Origin: JANPJV01 sp031425695
Lineage (GTDB): Bacteria; Pseudomonadota; Gammaproteobacteria; Xanthomonadales; SZUA-5
Length of the DNA: 13,261 nucleotides
Reading direction: 5' to 3'
NCBI GenBank assembly: GCA_031425695.1
Contig: JANPJV010000193.1
Location: 1 to 13,261, forward strand
Below the pieces are notes generated by a model. The model was not told where the DNA came from. It made no database searches and was given only the letters and a program-made list of their open reading frames with translations. The position numbers and the translations under genes were made by a program. Positions 7,438 to 13,261 of the stretch are shown piece after piece. Each line of letters begins with the position of its first letter. The first letter of the stretch is position 1.

Positions 7438-7963
7438 TCAGCTCGAGCACTTGATCCGCGCTGCGGGTGCGATCAGCGACAGCCGCCATGTCATCGTGAT
7501 CGGGAGCCAAGCAATTCTTGGACAATTTCCGGATGGCGCCCCGGCTCGTGCGCTGCTCTCAATGGAGGCCGACCTCCTGCCGGTGGACCAGCCGGGTCGC
7601 GCTGACTTGATCACTGGTGCGATTGGCGAACTGTCGGCCTTCCATGACACATTCGGGTACTACGCCGAAGGTGTGAGCGATGAGACCGCAATCCTGCCGA
7701 GTGGATGGCGCGACCGTCTGATCGCAATCGAGAGAGCAAATACAAATGGGGTCCGCGGCCTCTGCCTCGAGATTCATGACCTGCTGATTGCCAAATATGC
7801 AGCTGGCAGGGAAAAGGATCGAGAGTACTGCTCTGCAATCGCTGACGCCGGATTGGCAGGCGGTAAGCTTTTGCTCGTGCGGCTGGCCGACACCGATGTG
7901 CCAGGCGCAGTGCGGCACCGCATGAGCATCCAAATTCAATCCGACTTTCAATTGAAGGGCTGA
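7427..7963 (+). CDS. DUF6036-like nucleotidyltransferase, putative toxin component
   Basis: A 178-residue protein with a minimal nucleotidyltransferase core: the glycine-serine motif VIVIGSQAIL (22-31), an acidic pair in SMEADLLP (Glu47 and Asp49) where the polymerase-beta superfamily binds metal, and DLLIAKYAAGREKDREY (118-134), whose K and REKD residues match the third conserved segment of the family. It has the same general plan as the toxins of AbiE and MenA/MenT systems, which transfer nucleotides to tRNA or other targets, but the target here is unknown. The GTG at 7427 is preferred over the GTG at 7403: the protein then starts MRRDQLEHLIRAAG, as I recall for relatives, and GGAG at 7413-7416 is 10 bases upstream. 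It overlaps the preceding gene by 11 bases and ends 2 bases before hmgA. Some stretches (for example 7735-7750) are AT-richer than neighbouring genes, which hints at transfer. Confidence 0.75.
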   Translation: MRRDQLEHLIRAAGAISDSRHVIVIGSQAILGQFPDGAPARALLSMEADLLPVDQPGRADLITGAIGELSAFHDTFGYYAEGVSDETAILPSGWRDRLIAIERANTNGVRGLCLEIHDLLIAKYAAGREKDREYCSAIADAGLAGGKLLLVRLADTDVPGAVRHRMSIQIQSDFQLKG

Positions 7964-7965
7964 AA

Positions 7966-9093
7966 ATGTCCAAGAAATGGATCAGTGTCTCCAAGGTCGA
8001 GGGCGTTGCGTCGCGCCAGGCGCACTGTGACCTGCCGCCCGGAACCTTCGAGCGTGAGCTCGGCAAGGAGGGTTTCTTCGGGCCGGCGACGCACATGTAC
8101 CACCCGAATGCGCCGACTGGCTGGACCACGTTCGACGGCCCGCTCAAGCCACGCGCGTTCGACACCATGCGCTTCGCCGTGCAGGGTGCATCGCCATGGG
8201 ACGCGCACGAGCTCATGCACAACGCGCACGTGCGCATGCGTTCCTGGCGCTGCGAGCAATCGATGGATCACCTGGTGCGCAATGCCGACGGCGATGAGTT
8301 GCTGTTCGTGCACAACGGCGCGGGCGATCTCTTCTGCGACTATGGACACCTCGCCATCGAGGCCGGCGACTACATCGTGCTGCCGCGCTCGACCATGTGG
8401 CGCCTGGAAGTGCGCGAGACGCTGGACCTGCTGCTCATCGAGGCCAGCAATTCGAGCTACATGCTGCCGGACAAGGGCCTGGTCGGCCCGCACGCAATCT
8501 TCGACCCGGCCATGCTCGACGCGCCGGCCATCGATGCGGCATTCAAGGGACAGCAGCAGGGCGATTGGCGGGTAGCGGTCAAGCGCTGCAACGCGCTGAC
8601 CAACATCGTCTATCCATTCAACCCGCTCGACGCGGTCGGCTGGCACGGCGACCTGTTTCCGGTGCGCATCAACGTGCGCGACATCCGCCCGCTCATGAGC
8701 CACCGCTACCACCTGCCACCCAGCGCCCACACCACTTTTGTCGCCCATCGCTTCGTCGTCTGCACCTTCGTGCCGCGGCCTTTCGAGACCGACCCGGGGG
8801 CTATCAAAATCCCGTTCTTCCACAACAATGACGATTACGACGAAGTGATCTTCTATCACCGTGGCGACTTCTTCAGCCGCGACAACATCCATCCGGGCAT
8901 GGTCACCCTGCACCCCTGCGGCTTCACCCACGGCCCGCACCCTAAAGCCCTCGGCCGCATGCTCGAGCAGACCAAGGCTGCTACCGACGAGTACGCGGTC
9001 ATGATCGACAGCCGCGACGCCCTGCACGTCACCCCGGATGCCGACACCGTCGAATGGACGGGGTACGTGGACAGTTGGAAGCCGAAGGCCTGA
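7966..9093 (+). CDS. hmgA: Homogentisate 1,2-dioxygenase, short form
   Basis: Cupin-fold iron(II) dioxygenase that opens the ring of homogentisate to give maleylacetoacetate, the step after Hpd. The 375 residues are shorter than the roughly 430-445 of the human and Pseudomonas enzymes, as in a separate bacterial clade. The likely metal site lies in FFHNNDDYDEVIFYHRG (284-300; His286 and Glu293) and THGPHP (321-326; His322), matching the human ligands His335, Glu341 and His371; the first two are seven apart here and six apart in the human protein. The ATG at 7966 is 2 bases after the preceding stop; GAAGGG (7954-7959), inside the end of the nucleotidyltransferase gene, is its ribosome site. 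Fumarylacetoacetase and maleylacetoacetate isomerase are not in the window. Identification is firm, with no sign of damage. Confidence 0.94.
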   Translation: MSKKWISVSKVEGVASRQAHCDLPPGTFERELGKEGFFGPATHMYHPNAPTGWTTFDGPLKPRAFDTMRFAVQGASPWDAHELMHNAHVRMRSWRCEQSMDHLVRNADGDELLFVHNGAGDLFCDYGHLAIEAGDYIVLPRSTMWRLEVRETLDLLLIEASNSSYMLPDKGLVGPHAIFDPAMLDAPAIDAAFKGQQQGDWRVAVKRCNALTNIVYPFNPLDAVGWHGDLFPVRINVRDIRPLMSHRYHLPPSAHTTFVAHRFVVCTFVPRPFETDPGAIKIPFFHNNDDYDEVIFYHRGDFFSRDNIHPGMVTLHPCGFTHGPHPKALGRMLEQTKAATDEYAVMIDSRDALHVTPDADTVEWTGYVDSWKPKA

Positions 9094-9234
9094 GAGCGGT
9101 GCCGGTTGTCGGTTTCGGTGTCGGAAGAGCGGTGGGTTTCCGCCATTCGGTTGCGTGTGCTCTCGTAGAGTGGGTCGCTCCACAACTCGGGTTCGAATCG
9201 CGCCACGCGACTGTGCTAATGCGGTCGGGCCCGT

Positions 9235-9349
9235 TGAGGGCTGAAGGCCAGACACCATCCCAAGCCTGGGGCGCAGCCTCGGTTTGCCGTCGTTTTTAGT
9301 GAGAGGGCTGTAAGCCCGAGCCATCGATGGGTCGGGCCTTCAGCCCTCA
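9235..9349. repeat. Perfect 15-base inverted repeat
   Basis: TGAGGGCTGAAGGCC at 9235-9249 is the exact reverse complement of GGCCTTCAGCCCTCA at 9335-9349. The right arm is also the 3' side of the imperfect local hairpin at 9299-9350, so the two pairings exclude each other. Confidence 0.6.
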
Positions 9350-9350
9350 C
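9299..9350 (+). terminator. Long hairpin downstream of hmgA
   Basis: GTGA (9299-9302), GGGCTG (9305-9310) and GCCCGA (9314-9319) pair with TCAC (9347-9350), CAGCCC (9341-9346) and TCGGGC (9332-9337), capped by the palindrome CCATCGATGG (9321-9330). A T-run is absent afterwards (TTGTATTC), so termination, if any, would be weak. The structure is better seen as a dispersed repeat that may also protect mRNA ends. Confidence 0.4.
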
Positions 9351-9365
9351 TTGTATTCTGCTAGT

Positions 9366-9384
9366 CCTGGGGCTTCGCCCCAGG
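9366..9384. repeat. Perfect 8-bp GC-rich hairpin
   Basis: CCTGGGGC (9366-9373) and GCCCCAGG (9377-9384) form a perfect stem with a TTC loop. A decayed copy of the same module is at 9265-9282 (CCTGGGGCGCAGCCTCGG). The two copies show this is a repeated module, not a unique terminator. Confidence 0.6.
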
Positions 9385-9396
9385 CTGGAATGGAGC

Positions 9397-9410
9397 GCGC
9401 CCTTCGGCGC
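9397..9410. repeat. Small GCGCC/GGCGC hairpin
   Basis: GCGCC (9397-9401) pairs with GGCGC (9406-9410) over a CTTC loop, 12 bases after the preceding hairpin. It appears to be the next module of the same mosaic. Confidence 0.4.
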
Positions 9411-9618
9411 TTGAGTCGCATCTGGCCGCCGAGAGCCAAGCGCGGAACAGGCTTTTCCGAAACCGACATCCGAAAACCGAAACCCGGTTCGCCATACCGT
9501 TCCTCGGCTGCCCGAATCGCGCCCGCGCGTTCAGCTGCAAAAACGCCCGCAAAAGGGCATCGATTCGCCGTCAATTCAACAGCTTAGCGAACCTTCCTCG
9601 AAGTTCCTGGAGCTTCGT

Positions 9619-9644
9619 TAAGTCCTTGTCCTGCAAGGATTTTT
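9619..9644 (+). terminator. Likely intrinsic terminator just before the mra promoter
   Basis: CCTTG (9624-9628) pairs with CAAGG (9634-9638) over a TCCTG loop. The stem is extended by T-A and weaker pairs on each side and is followed by five T residues (9640-9644). Lying two bases before the -35 box of the mra promoter, it would insulate the division cluster from upstream read-through. Confidence 0.5.
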
Positions 9645-9646
9645 CC

Positions 9647-9675
9647 TTGACCCCCATCCCCATCGGCCGTAGAGT
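9647..9675 (+). promoter_or_regulatory. Candidate promoter of the mraZ-led dcw cluster
   Basis: TTGACC (9647-9652) is a five-of-six -35 box, followed after exactly 17 bases by TAGAGT (9670-9675), a four-of-six -10 box. The predicted transcription start, near 9682, falls at the beginning of the 10-base repeat array, which fits repression by MraZ bound in the early leader, as known for the E. coli mra promoter. Confidence 0.6.
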
Positions 9676-9734
9676 GGCAATTGTTGGCAATTGTTGGCAA
9701 TTTGTGGGTTTTTGTGGGGGTCTGTGGGGATGTT
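9675..9734 (+). promoter_or_regulatory. MraZ operator: array of 10-base direct repeats
   Basis: Three GTGGG boxes at 9704-9708, 9714-9718 and 9724-9728 are spaced exactly 10 bases apart, the known MraZ binding pattern (TGGGN repeats with 5-base spacers). In the same phase, three TGGCAATTGT-like units precede them at 9675, 9685 and 9695, so six units beginning TGG follow one another at one helical turn. The last box abuts the mraZ ATG, so binding would also cover the ribosome site. Confidence 0.8.
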
Positions 9735-10176
9735 TTACGGGGAATCGACAATTGCGATCGACGACAAGGGGCGCCTGGCGATCCCGACGTCGTACCGTGA
9801 GCAGCTGTCGCAGATCTGTGCGAACCGCCTCGTGGTCACCTACAACCCGTTCGAACGTGAGTGCCTGTGGCTGTTTCCGCTGCCGGAATGGGAGCGCATG
9901 CGCGACCAGGTCATGCAGCTCAGCAGCTTCAACACGGCGCATCGCGACCTGCAGCGCAAGCTGGTAGGTGCCGCGGCGCGCATCGAGCTCGACTCGAGTT
10001 CGCGCATTGTGATCCCGCCGACGGCGCGGCAGACCGCAGGCCTGCAGAAGCAGGCCGTGCTGCTGGGCATGGGCGAGAAGTTCGAGCTGTGGAGCGAGGC
10101 GGCACAGCGCGCTCGGCTGGAAGCGCCGATCGGCGAGCAGGACATCAGCGACGACATGCGCCAGTTGCGCTTCTAG
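9730..10176 (+). CDS. mraZ: Transcriptional regulator MraZ
   Basis: DNA-binding protein of the AbrB/SpoVT fold that, in E. coli, represses its own dcw promoter. The 148 residues contain two tandem MraZ domains, each with a DxxxR core: DDKGR at 11-15 and DSSSR at 88-92. The second lacks the glycine found in the usual DxxGR form. LPEWER (51-56) and FELW (118-121) are also typical. The ATG at 9730 gives the family start MFYGESTIAIDDKGRL; the TTG at 9691 is rejected because the added codons lie in the operator array. G-rich sequence at 9714-9720 can serve as the ribosome site, about 9 bases upstream. It leads the cluster with rsmH 10 bases downstream. Confidence 0.95.
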   Translation: MFYGESTIAIDDKGRLAIPTSYREQLSQICANRLVVTYNPFERECLWLFPLPEWERMRDQVMQLSSFNTAHRDLQRKLVGAAARIELDSSSRIVIPPTARQTAGLQKQAVLLGMGEKFELWSEAAQRARLEAPIGEQDISDDMRQLRF

Positions 10177-10186
10177 GGGCAGTGGC

Positions 10187-11122
10187 GTGATCGAGCGCGG
10201 GAAGGAACACACCGGCAGGGAGCATGAGCCGGTGATGTTGCAGGAGGTGCTGGAAGGCTTGGGCGTTCAGCCGGCGGGTCGATACCTCGATGCGACTTTC
10301 GGCCGTGGCGGTCACAGCCGCGCGATTCTGGCGCAGCTCGGGGAAGCGGGACGCTTGCTGGCGCTGGACCGGGATCCGGATGCGGTCGCAGCGGGCAGGG
10401 AATTACAGGATCGCGACGCGCGCTTCGAAATCCGGCGTGCGAACTTCGCTGATCTCGGACAGGTAGTGGCAACTGGCGCATGGGATGGGGTGATGTTCGA
10501 TTTCGGGGTCTCCTCGCCGCAGCTCGATCAGGCCGAACGCGGCTTCAGCTTCCTGCGCGACGGGCCACTGGACATGCGCATGGACCCCGAAGGCGGACCG
10601 AGCGCTGCCGAGTGGCTCGCGAATGTGAGCGAGACCGAGCTCGCCACCGTCCTTCACGAGTTTGGCGAGGAGCGGCAGTCACGCCGCATTGCGCGCGCCA
10701 TCATCAGCCGCCGCGACGAGCAAGCCTTCGAGCGCACGCTCGACCTTGCTGACTTCATCGCCGCGCAACTGCCCAAGGTCTATGTCGGCATCCATTCGGC
10801 CACCCGCAGTTTCCAGGCGATCCGGATTGCGGTGAACGATGAGCTCGGTGCGATCGACCGCGGTCTCGAAGCGGCCCACGCGGCGCTGGCGCCCGGCGGG
10901 CGGCTGGTCACGATCAGCTTCCACTCGCTCGAAGACCGGCGCGTGAAGCAGTTCATCCAGGCGCGCTCACGCCAGCCCCAGGCCTCGCGCCGGCTGCCAC
11001 CCGTGGCGCCGATCCCGTCGAGCCTCAAGGATCTCGGCAAGCGCCGCGCCGGCGACGATGAGATTGCACGCAATCCGCGCTCGCGAAGCGCCGTGCTGCG
11101 CGTCGCGGAGCGCGCCGCATGA
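10187..11122 (+). CDS. rsmH: 16S rRNA (cytosine-1402-N4)-methyltransferase
   Basis: SAM-dependent enzyme (also called MraW) that methylates N4 of C1402 in the decoding centre of 16S rRNA. The 311 residues fit the family. Visible are the SAM-binding motif DATFGRGGHSRAIL (35-48), LALDRDPDA (58-66), DFGVSSPQLDQAERGFSF (105-122), DGPLDMRMDP (125-134), and near the C-terminus GGRLVTISFHSLEDRRVK and the tail NPRSRSAVLRVAER. The GTG start at 10187 has AGGGG at 10175-10179 with 7 bases spacing; the conserved part (HEPVMLQEVL) starts about residue 13, so the N-terminus is slightly extended compared with E. coli. It lies between mraZ and ftsL as usual, and its stop overlaps the ftsL start as ATGA. Confidence 0.96.
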   Translation: MIERGKEHTGREHEPVMLQEVLEGLGVQPAGRYLDATFGRGGHSRAILAQLGEAGRLLALDRDPDAVAAGRELQDRDARFEIRRANFADLGQVVATGAWDGVMFDFGVSSPQLDQAERGFSFLRDGPLDMRMDPEGGPSAAEWLANVSETELATVLHEFGEERQSRRIARAIISRRDEQAFERTLDLADFIAAQLPKVYVGIHSATRSFQAIRIAVNDELGAIDRGLEAAHAALAPGGRLVTISFHSLEDRRVKQFIQARSRQPQASRRLPPVAPIPSSLKDLGKRRAGDDEIARNPRSRSAVLRVAERAA

Positions 11123-11388
11123 AGCCGCAGAAGATCGTCTTCGGGCTCTTGCTGGCCGCCGTCATCGGCAGCGCAATTGCGCTGGTGTACGCGCGTCACC
11201 AGAGCCGCAGCCTGTTCTTTGCCATTGAGCGCCTGCACTCGGCGCGCGACGAGCTCAACATCGAGTGGGGCCAGTTGCAGCTCGAGCAATCGACCTGGGC
11301 CGATGCCAACCGGATCGAGCAGGTGGCGACCCGCGATCTGTCGATGCGCTTCCCGCCGCCGCAGGACATCATCGTGGTGGCGCCATGA
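11119..11388 (+). CDS. ftsL: Cell division protein FtsL
   Basis: Small bitopic inner-membrane protein of the divisome that forms a complex with FtsB and FtsQ and helps activate FtsW-FtsI. Its 89 residues have a short basic cytoplasmic tail (MKPQK), one membrane helix (about 6-25) and a periplasmic coiled coil (about 28-70) with regularly spaced leucines and small hydrophobics, followed by the region ATRDLSMRFPPP that is typical of gammaproteobacterial FtsL. Length is a little under the E. coli protein. Sequence conservation in this family is low, so position between rsmH and ftsI is an important part of the call. Both ends overlap neighbours as ATGA, giving tight translational coupling. Confidence 0.92.
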   Translation: MKPQKIVFGLLLAAVIGSAIALVYARHQSRSLFFAIERLHSARDELNIEWGQLQLEQSTWADANRIEQVATRDLSMRFPPPQDIIVVAP

Positions 11389-13136
11389 AGCAACGCCTGC
11401 GCGCCCCCAATTATCGGCTGCGCCTTTACACCGTGCTGATGGTGCTCGTGCTCGCGACGACGGGGCTGATCGGCAAGGCGGTCGCGGTGCAGATCCTCGG
11501 CAAGGATTTCTATCAGCGCGAGGGCGCGGCGCGCCATCTGCGCGAGGTCTCGATCCCGGCCTACCGCGGCATGATCTCAGACCGCAATGGCGAGCCCCTG
11601 GCGGTGTCGACGCCGGTGGCCTCGCTCTGGGCGGTGCCTGGAGAAGTGCTGCGCGCCCCCGACCGCGTGCCACAACTGGCGCAGGCGCTCGGCACCGCCG
11701 AGGAGCCGCTGATGCAGCGGCTGGTGCAGCGGGCTGACAAGGAATTCGTCTACTTAAAGCGCCACATCAGCCCGGACGAGGCGGCGGAAGTCGCGGCGCT
11801 CGGCATCCCGGGCGTGCACGTGCAGCGCGAATTTCGTCGCTACTACCCGGCCGGCGAGGCGCTGGCGCACGTGATCGGCTACACGGATATCGATGACCAC
11901 GGGCAGGAAGGCCTGGAGCTCGCGTACGAAGACTGGCTCGCGGGCAAACCCGGCTCCAAGCGGGTGATCCAGGACCGGCGCGGGCATCGCGTCGAGGACG
12001 TCAACCTGGTTGCCGCGGCCGAGCCCGGCGAAGACCTGGTGCTCAGCATCGACCGCCGCATCCAGTACCTGGCCTATCGCGAGCTGAAAGCCGCGCTCGC
12101 CGCCAACAAGGCGACGGCCGGCTCGGTCGTGGTGCTCGACGTGCCGACCGGCGAAGTGCTGGCGATGGTCAACTTGCCAAGCTACAACCCGAACCAGCGC
12201 GAGCGCCAACGCGGTTCGTCGGTGCGCAATCGCGCGGCGACCGATGTCTTCGAGCCCGGCTCGGTCATCAAGGCGTTCACCGTCGCGGCGGCGCTCGAGA
12301 GCGGCAAGTTTACCGCCGCATCGCGGGTCGAAACATCACCCGGCACGATGCTCGTATCCGGTGGCCATATCGTCAAGGACGTCAAGAACTTCGGCAATCT
12401 CGACGTCACCGGGATCATTACCAAGTCGAGCAATGTGGGCGCCACCAAGCTCGCGCTCGCGGTGCCGGACGAATACCTCTACGACATGTTCCATCGCTTC
12501 GGTTTCGGCGTCATCAGCGGCTCCGGATTCCCCGGCGAATCGCCCGGCGTGCTGCCCGACTACCGGCGCTGGCGCCCGATCGAAAAGGTCACGCTGTCTT
12601 ACGGCTATGGGTTGTCGGTGACCGCGCTGCAACTGGCCTCGGCCTATGCGGCGCTGGCCAACGGCGGACGCATGCGCGCGCCGACCTTCGCCAAGGGTGG
12701 CAGCAATCCCGACACCGCGGTCATCGACCCGGCGCTCGCGCAGAGCGTGCTGGCCATGCTCGAGACCGTCACCGGCCCGGCCGGCACGGCGCGCAAGGCG
12801 GCCATCCCTTACTACCGTGTCGGCGGCAAGAGCGGCACTTCGCGCAAGGCCGGCGTCGGTGGCTACCAGCATGCGCGCTACATCTCGCTGTTCGCCGGGA
12901 TGGCGCCGACCTCGGCGCCGCGCCTCGCGTGCGTGGTCGTGATCAACGACCCGACTGCCGGCGACTATTACGGCGGCCTGGTGGCGGCACCGGTGTTCGG
13001 CCAGGTGATCGGCGGGGCACTGCGCTTGCTCGACATCCCGCCCGACAGCCCGGTATTGCTCCAGGCAGCTGCACTCAGCGCCGAAGAAGAAGCCGACGCT
13101 GCCGCCGAAGCGGTCGGGGAGCCGACCCTGCCATGA
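11385..13136 (+). CDS. ftsI: Septal peptidoglycan transpeptidase FtsI (penicillin-binding protein 3)
   Basis: Class B penicillin-binding protein that cross-links peptidoglycan at the division septum, working with FtsW; target of beta-lactams. Of 583 residues, about 12-35 form the single membrane anchor. RGMISDRNGEPLAVS (61-75) starts the pedestal domain; the transpeptidase domain from about 220 has all three active-site motifs: Ser293-x-x-Lys296 in EPGSVIK, Ser348-Ser-Asn350 in TKSSNVGA, and Lys482-Ser-Gly-Thr485. An Ala/Glu-rich tail (561-583) follows. The ATG at 11385 overlaps the ftsL stop as ATGA and gives the family-typical basic N-terminus; the upstream TTG at 11265 lies within ftsL and is rejected. 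The length is close to E. coli FtsI (588). The stop overlaps murE in the same way. Confidence 0.96.
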   Translation: MKQRLRAPNYRLRLYTVLMVLVLATTGLIGKAVAVQILGKDFYQREGAARHLREVSIPAYRGMISDRNGEPLAVSTPVASLWAVPGEVLRAPDRVPQLAQALGTAEEPLMQRLVQRADKEFVYLKRHISPDEAAEVAALGIPGVHVQREFRRYYPAGEALAHVIGYTDIDDHGQEGLELAYEDWLAGKPGSKRVIQDRRGHRVEDVNLVAAAEPGEDLVLSIDRRIQYLAYRELKAALAANKATAGSVVVLDVPTGEVLAMVNLPSYNPNQRERQRGSSVRNRAATDVFEPGSVIKAFTVAAALESGKFTAASRVETSPGTMLVSGGHIVKDVKNFGNLDVTGIITKSSNVGATKLALAVPDEYLYDMFHRFGFGVISGSGFPGESPGVLPDYRRWRPIEKVTLSYGYGLSVTALQLASAYAALANGGRMRAPTFAKGGSNPDTAVIDPALAQSVLAMLETVTGPAGTARKAAIPYYRVGGKSGTSRKAGVGGYQHARYISLFAGMAPTSAPRLACVVVINDPTAGDYYGGLVAAPVFGQVIGGALRLLDIPPDSPVLLQAAALSAEEEADAAAEAVGEPTLP

Positions 13137-13261
13137 GCCGGCCGTATCCCCTGCAGGATTTGCTCGCCAGCGTCGGCATCGACGCGCCGGGTGCGCTGAT
13201 GCTCACCGGCGTGGCGCTCGACACGCGCGCGCTGCAACCAGGCAACCTCTTCCTGGCGCTG
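13133..13261 (+). CDS. murE: UDP-MurNAc-tripeptide synthetase, 5' end only
   Basis: First 43 codons of a gene that runs off the window. The protein starts MSRPYPLQDLLASVG, and the segment LTGVALDTRALQPGNLFLAL (24-43) matches the N-terminal Mur ligase motif in which D-S/T-R-x-V-x-P-G-x-LF-x-A binds the UDP-sugar substrate. MurE adds the third amino acid, meso-diaminopimelate in Gram-negative bacteria, to UDP-MurNAc-L-Ala-D-Glu in the cytoplasm. The ATG overlaps the ftsI stop (ATGA). MurF shares some of this motif, but position directly after ftsI points to MurE. Confidence 0.88.
   Translation, partial: MSRPYPLQDLLASVGIDAPGALMLTGVALDTRALQPGNLFLAL

Larger units (their letters stand above)
9107..9468. 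repeat. Inverted-repeat arms enclosing a hairpin cluster
   Basis: TGTCGGTTTCGG at 9107-9118 recurs as its perfect reverse complement at 9457-9468, and the flanks (GGAAGAGC near 9123-9130, GCTTTTCC at 9451-9458) are also similar. The enclosed 340 bases carry all the strong hairpins. The arrangement looks like a composite dispersed repeat or the remnant of a small non-autonomous element. No transposase or target duplication was recognised. Confidence 0.45.
9094..9618. other. Non-coding stretch rich in inverted repeats
   Basis: No gene is supported between hmgA and the mra control region. Short open frames on both strands (for example 9327-9587 plus and 9347-9574 minus) lie over hairpins and have no ribosome site or family resemblance. 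The part from about 9100 to 9490 is a mosaic of inverted repeats described in separate entries; in 9490-9598 I see nothing of note. Confidence 0.6.

Noticed and set aside
9188..9200. GGGTTCGAATC-like sequence resembling a tRNA T-loop
   Set aside because: The flanking bases do not form the five-pair T-stem (G-G and T-C mismatches), and no acceptor, D or anticodon arm can be drawn around it.
7948..9324. Long minus-strand open frame opposite hmgA (458 codons)
   Set aside because: It lies opposite a clear dioxygenase gene and its repeated valine, arginine and histidine-rich content is typical of an antisense shadow.
9327..9587. Short open frames on both strands over the hairpin cluster
   Set aside because: Each is Arg/Ala/Pro rich, lies across inverted repeats and has no ribosome site or resemblance to a known family; they look like translations of a repeat element.
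9691..9729. Upstream TTG start for MraZ
   Set aside because: The added codons lie entirely inside the 10-base operator array, and the ATG at 9730 gives the usual protein start.

Overview
The window looks like chromosomal DNA of a GC-rich gammaproteobacterium, most probably in the Xanthomonadales/Lysobacterales. The grounds are high GC with GC-rich third codon positions, a bacterial-type prolyl-tRNA synthetase with an inserted editing domain, the gene order mraZ-rsmH-ftsL-ftsI-murE, and hairpin-rich intergenic repeats of the REP kind common in that group. The taxonomic placement is inference; no rRNA or other marker gene is present.

Layout. Positions 75-3558 hold proS followed after 10 bases by an integral membrane protein of GT-C glycosyltransferase type. 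A putative promoter precedes a POT-family proton-coupled peptide transporter (3706-5277). A convergent, REP-like palindromic spacer (about 5307-5468) separates it from a leftward MarR-family regulator gene (5464-5946). That gene shares a compact control region, with a candidate operator over a -10 box, with a rightward tyrosine catabolism operon: hpd (6036-7109), a two-gene nucleotidyltransferase module of toxin-antitoxin appearance (7123-7963), and hmgA (7966-9093).

From 9094 to 9729 no gene is supported. The first part is a mosaic of inverted repeats and strong hairpins. The last part carries a likely intrinsic terminator, a promoter, and an array of six 10-base units ending in three GTGGG boxes, the expected MraZ operator. 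From 9730 the division and cell wall (dcw) cluster runs to the end: mraZ, rsmH, ftsL, ftsI and the first 43 codons of murE. The last three junctions each share an ATGA stop/start.

How the genes work together. Hpd and HmgA are consecutive steps of tyrosine/phenylalanine degradation (4-hydroxyphenylpyruvate to homogentisate to maleylacetoacetate), probably controlled by the divergent MarR protein. The peptide transporter next door could supply amino acids, but it is separated by the repeat spacer and the link is only suggestive. The dcw genes form one translationally coupled unit for septal peptidoglycan synthesis and divisome assembly, probably controlled by MraZ. The most unusual point is the small-protein plus DUF6036-type nucleotidyltransferase pair placed seamlessly between hpd and hmgA.
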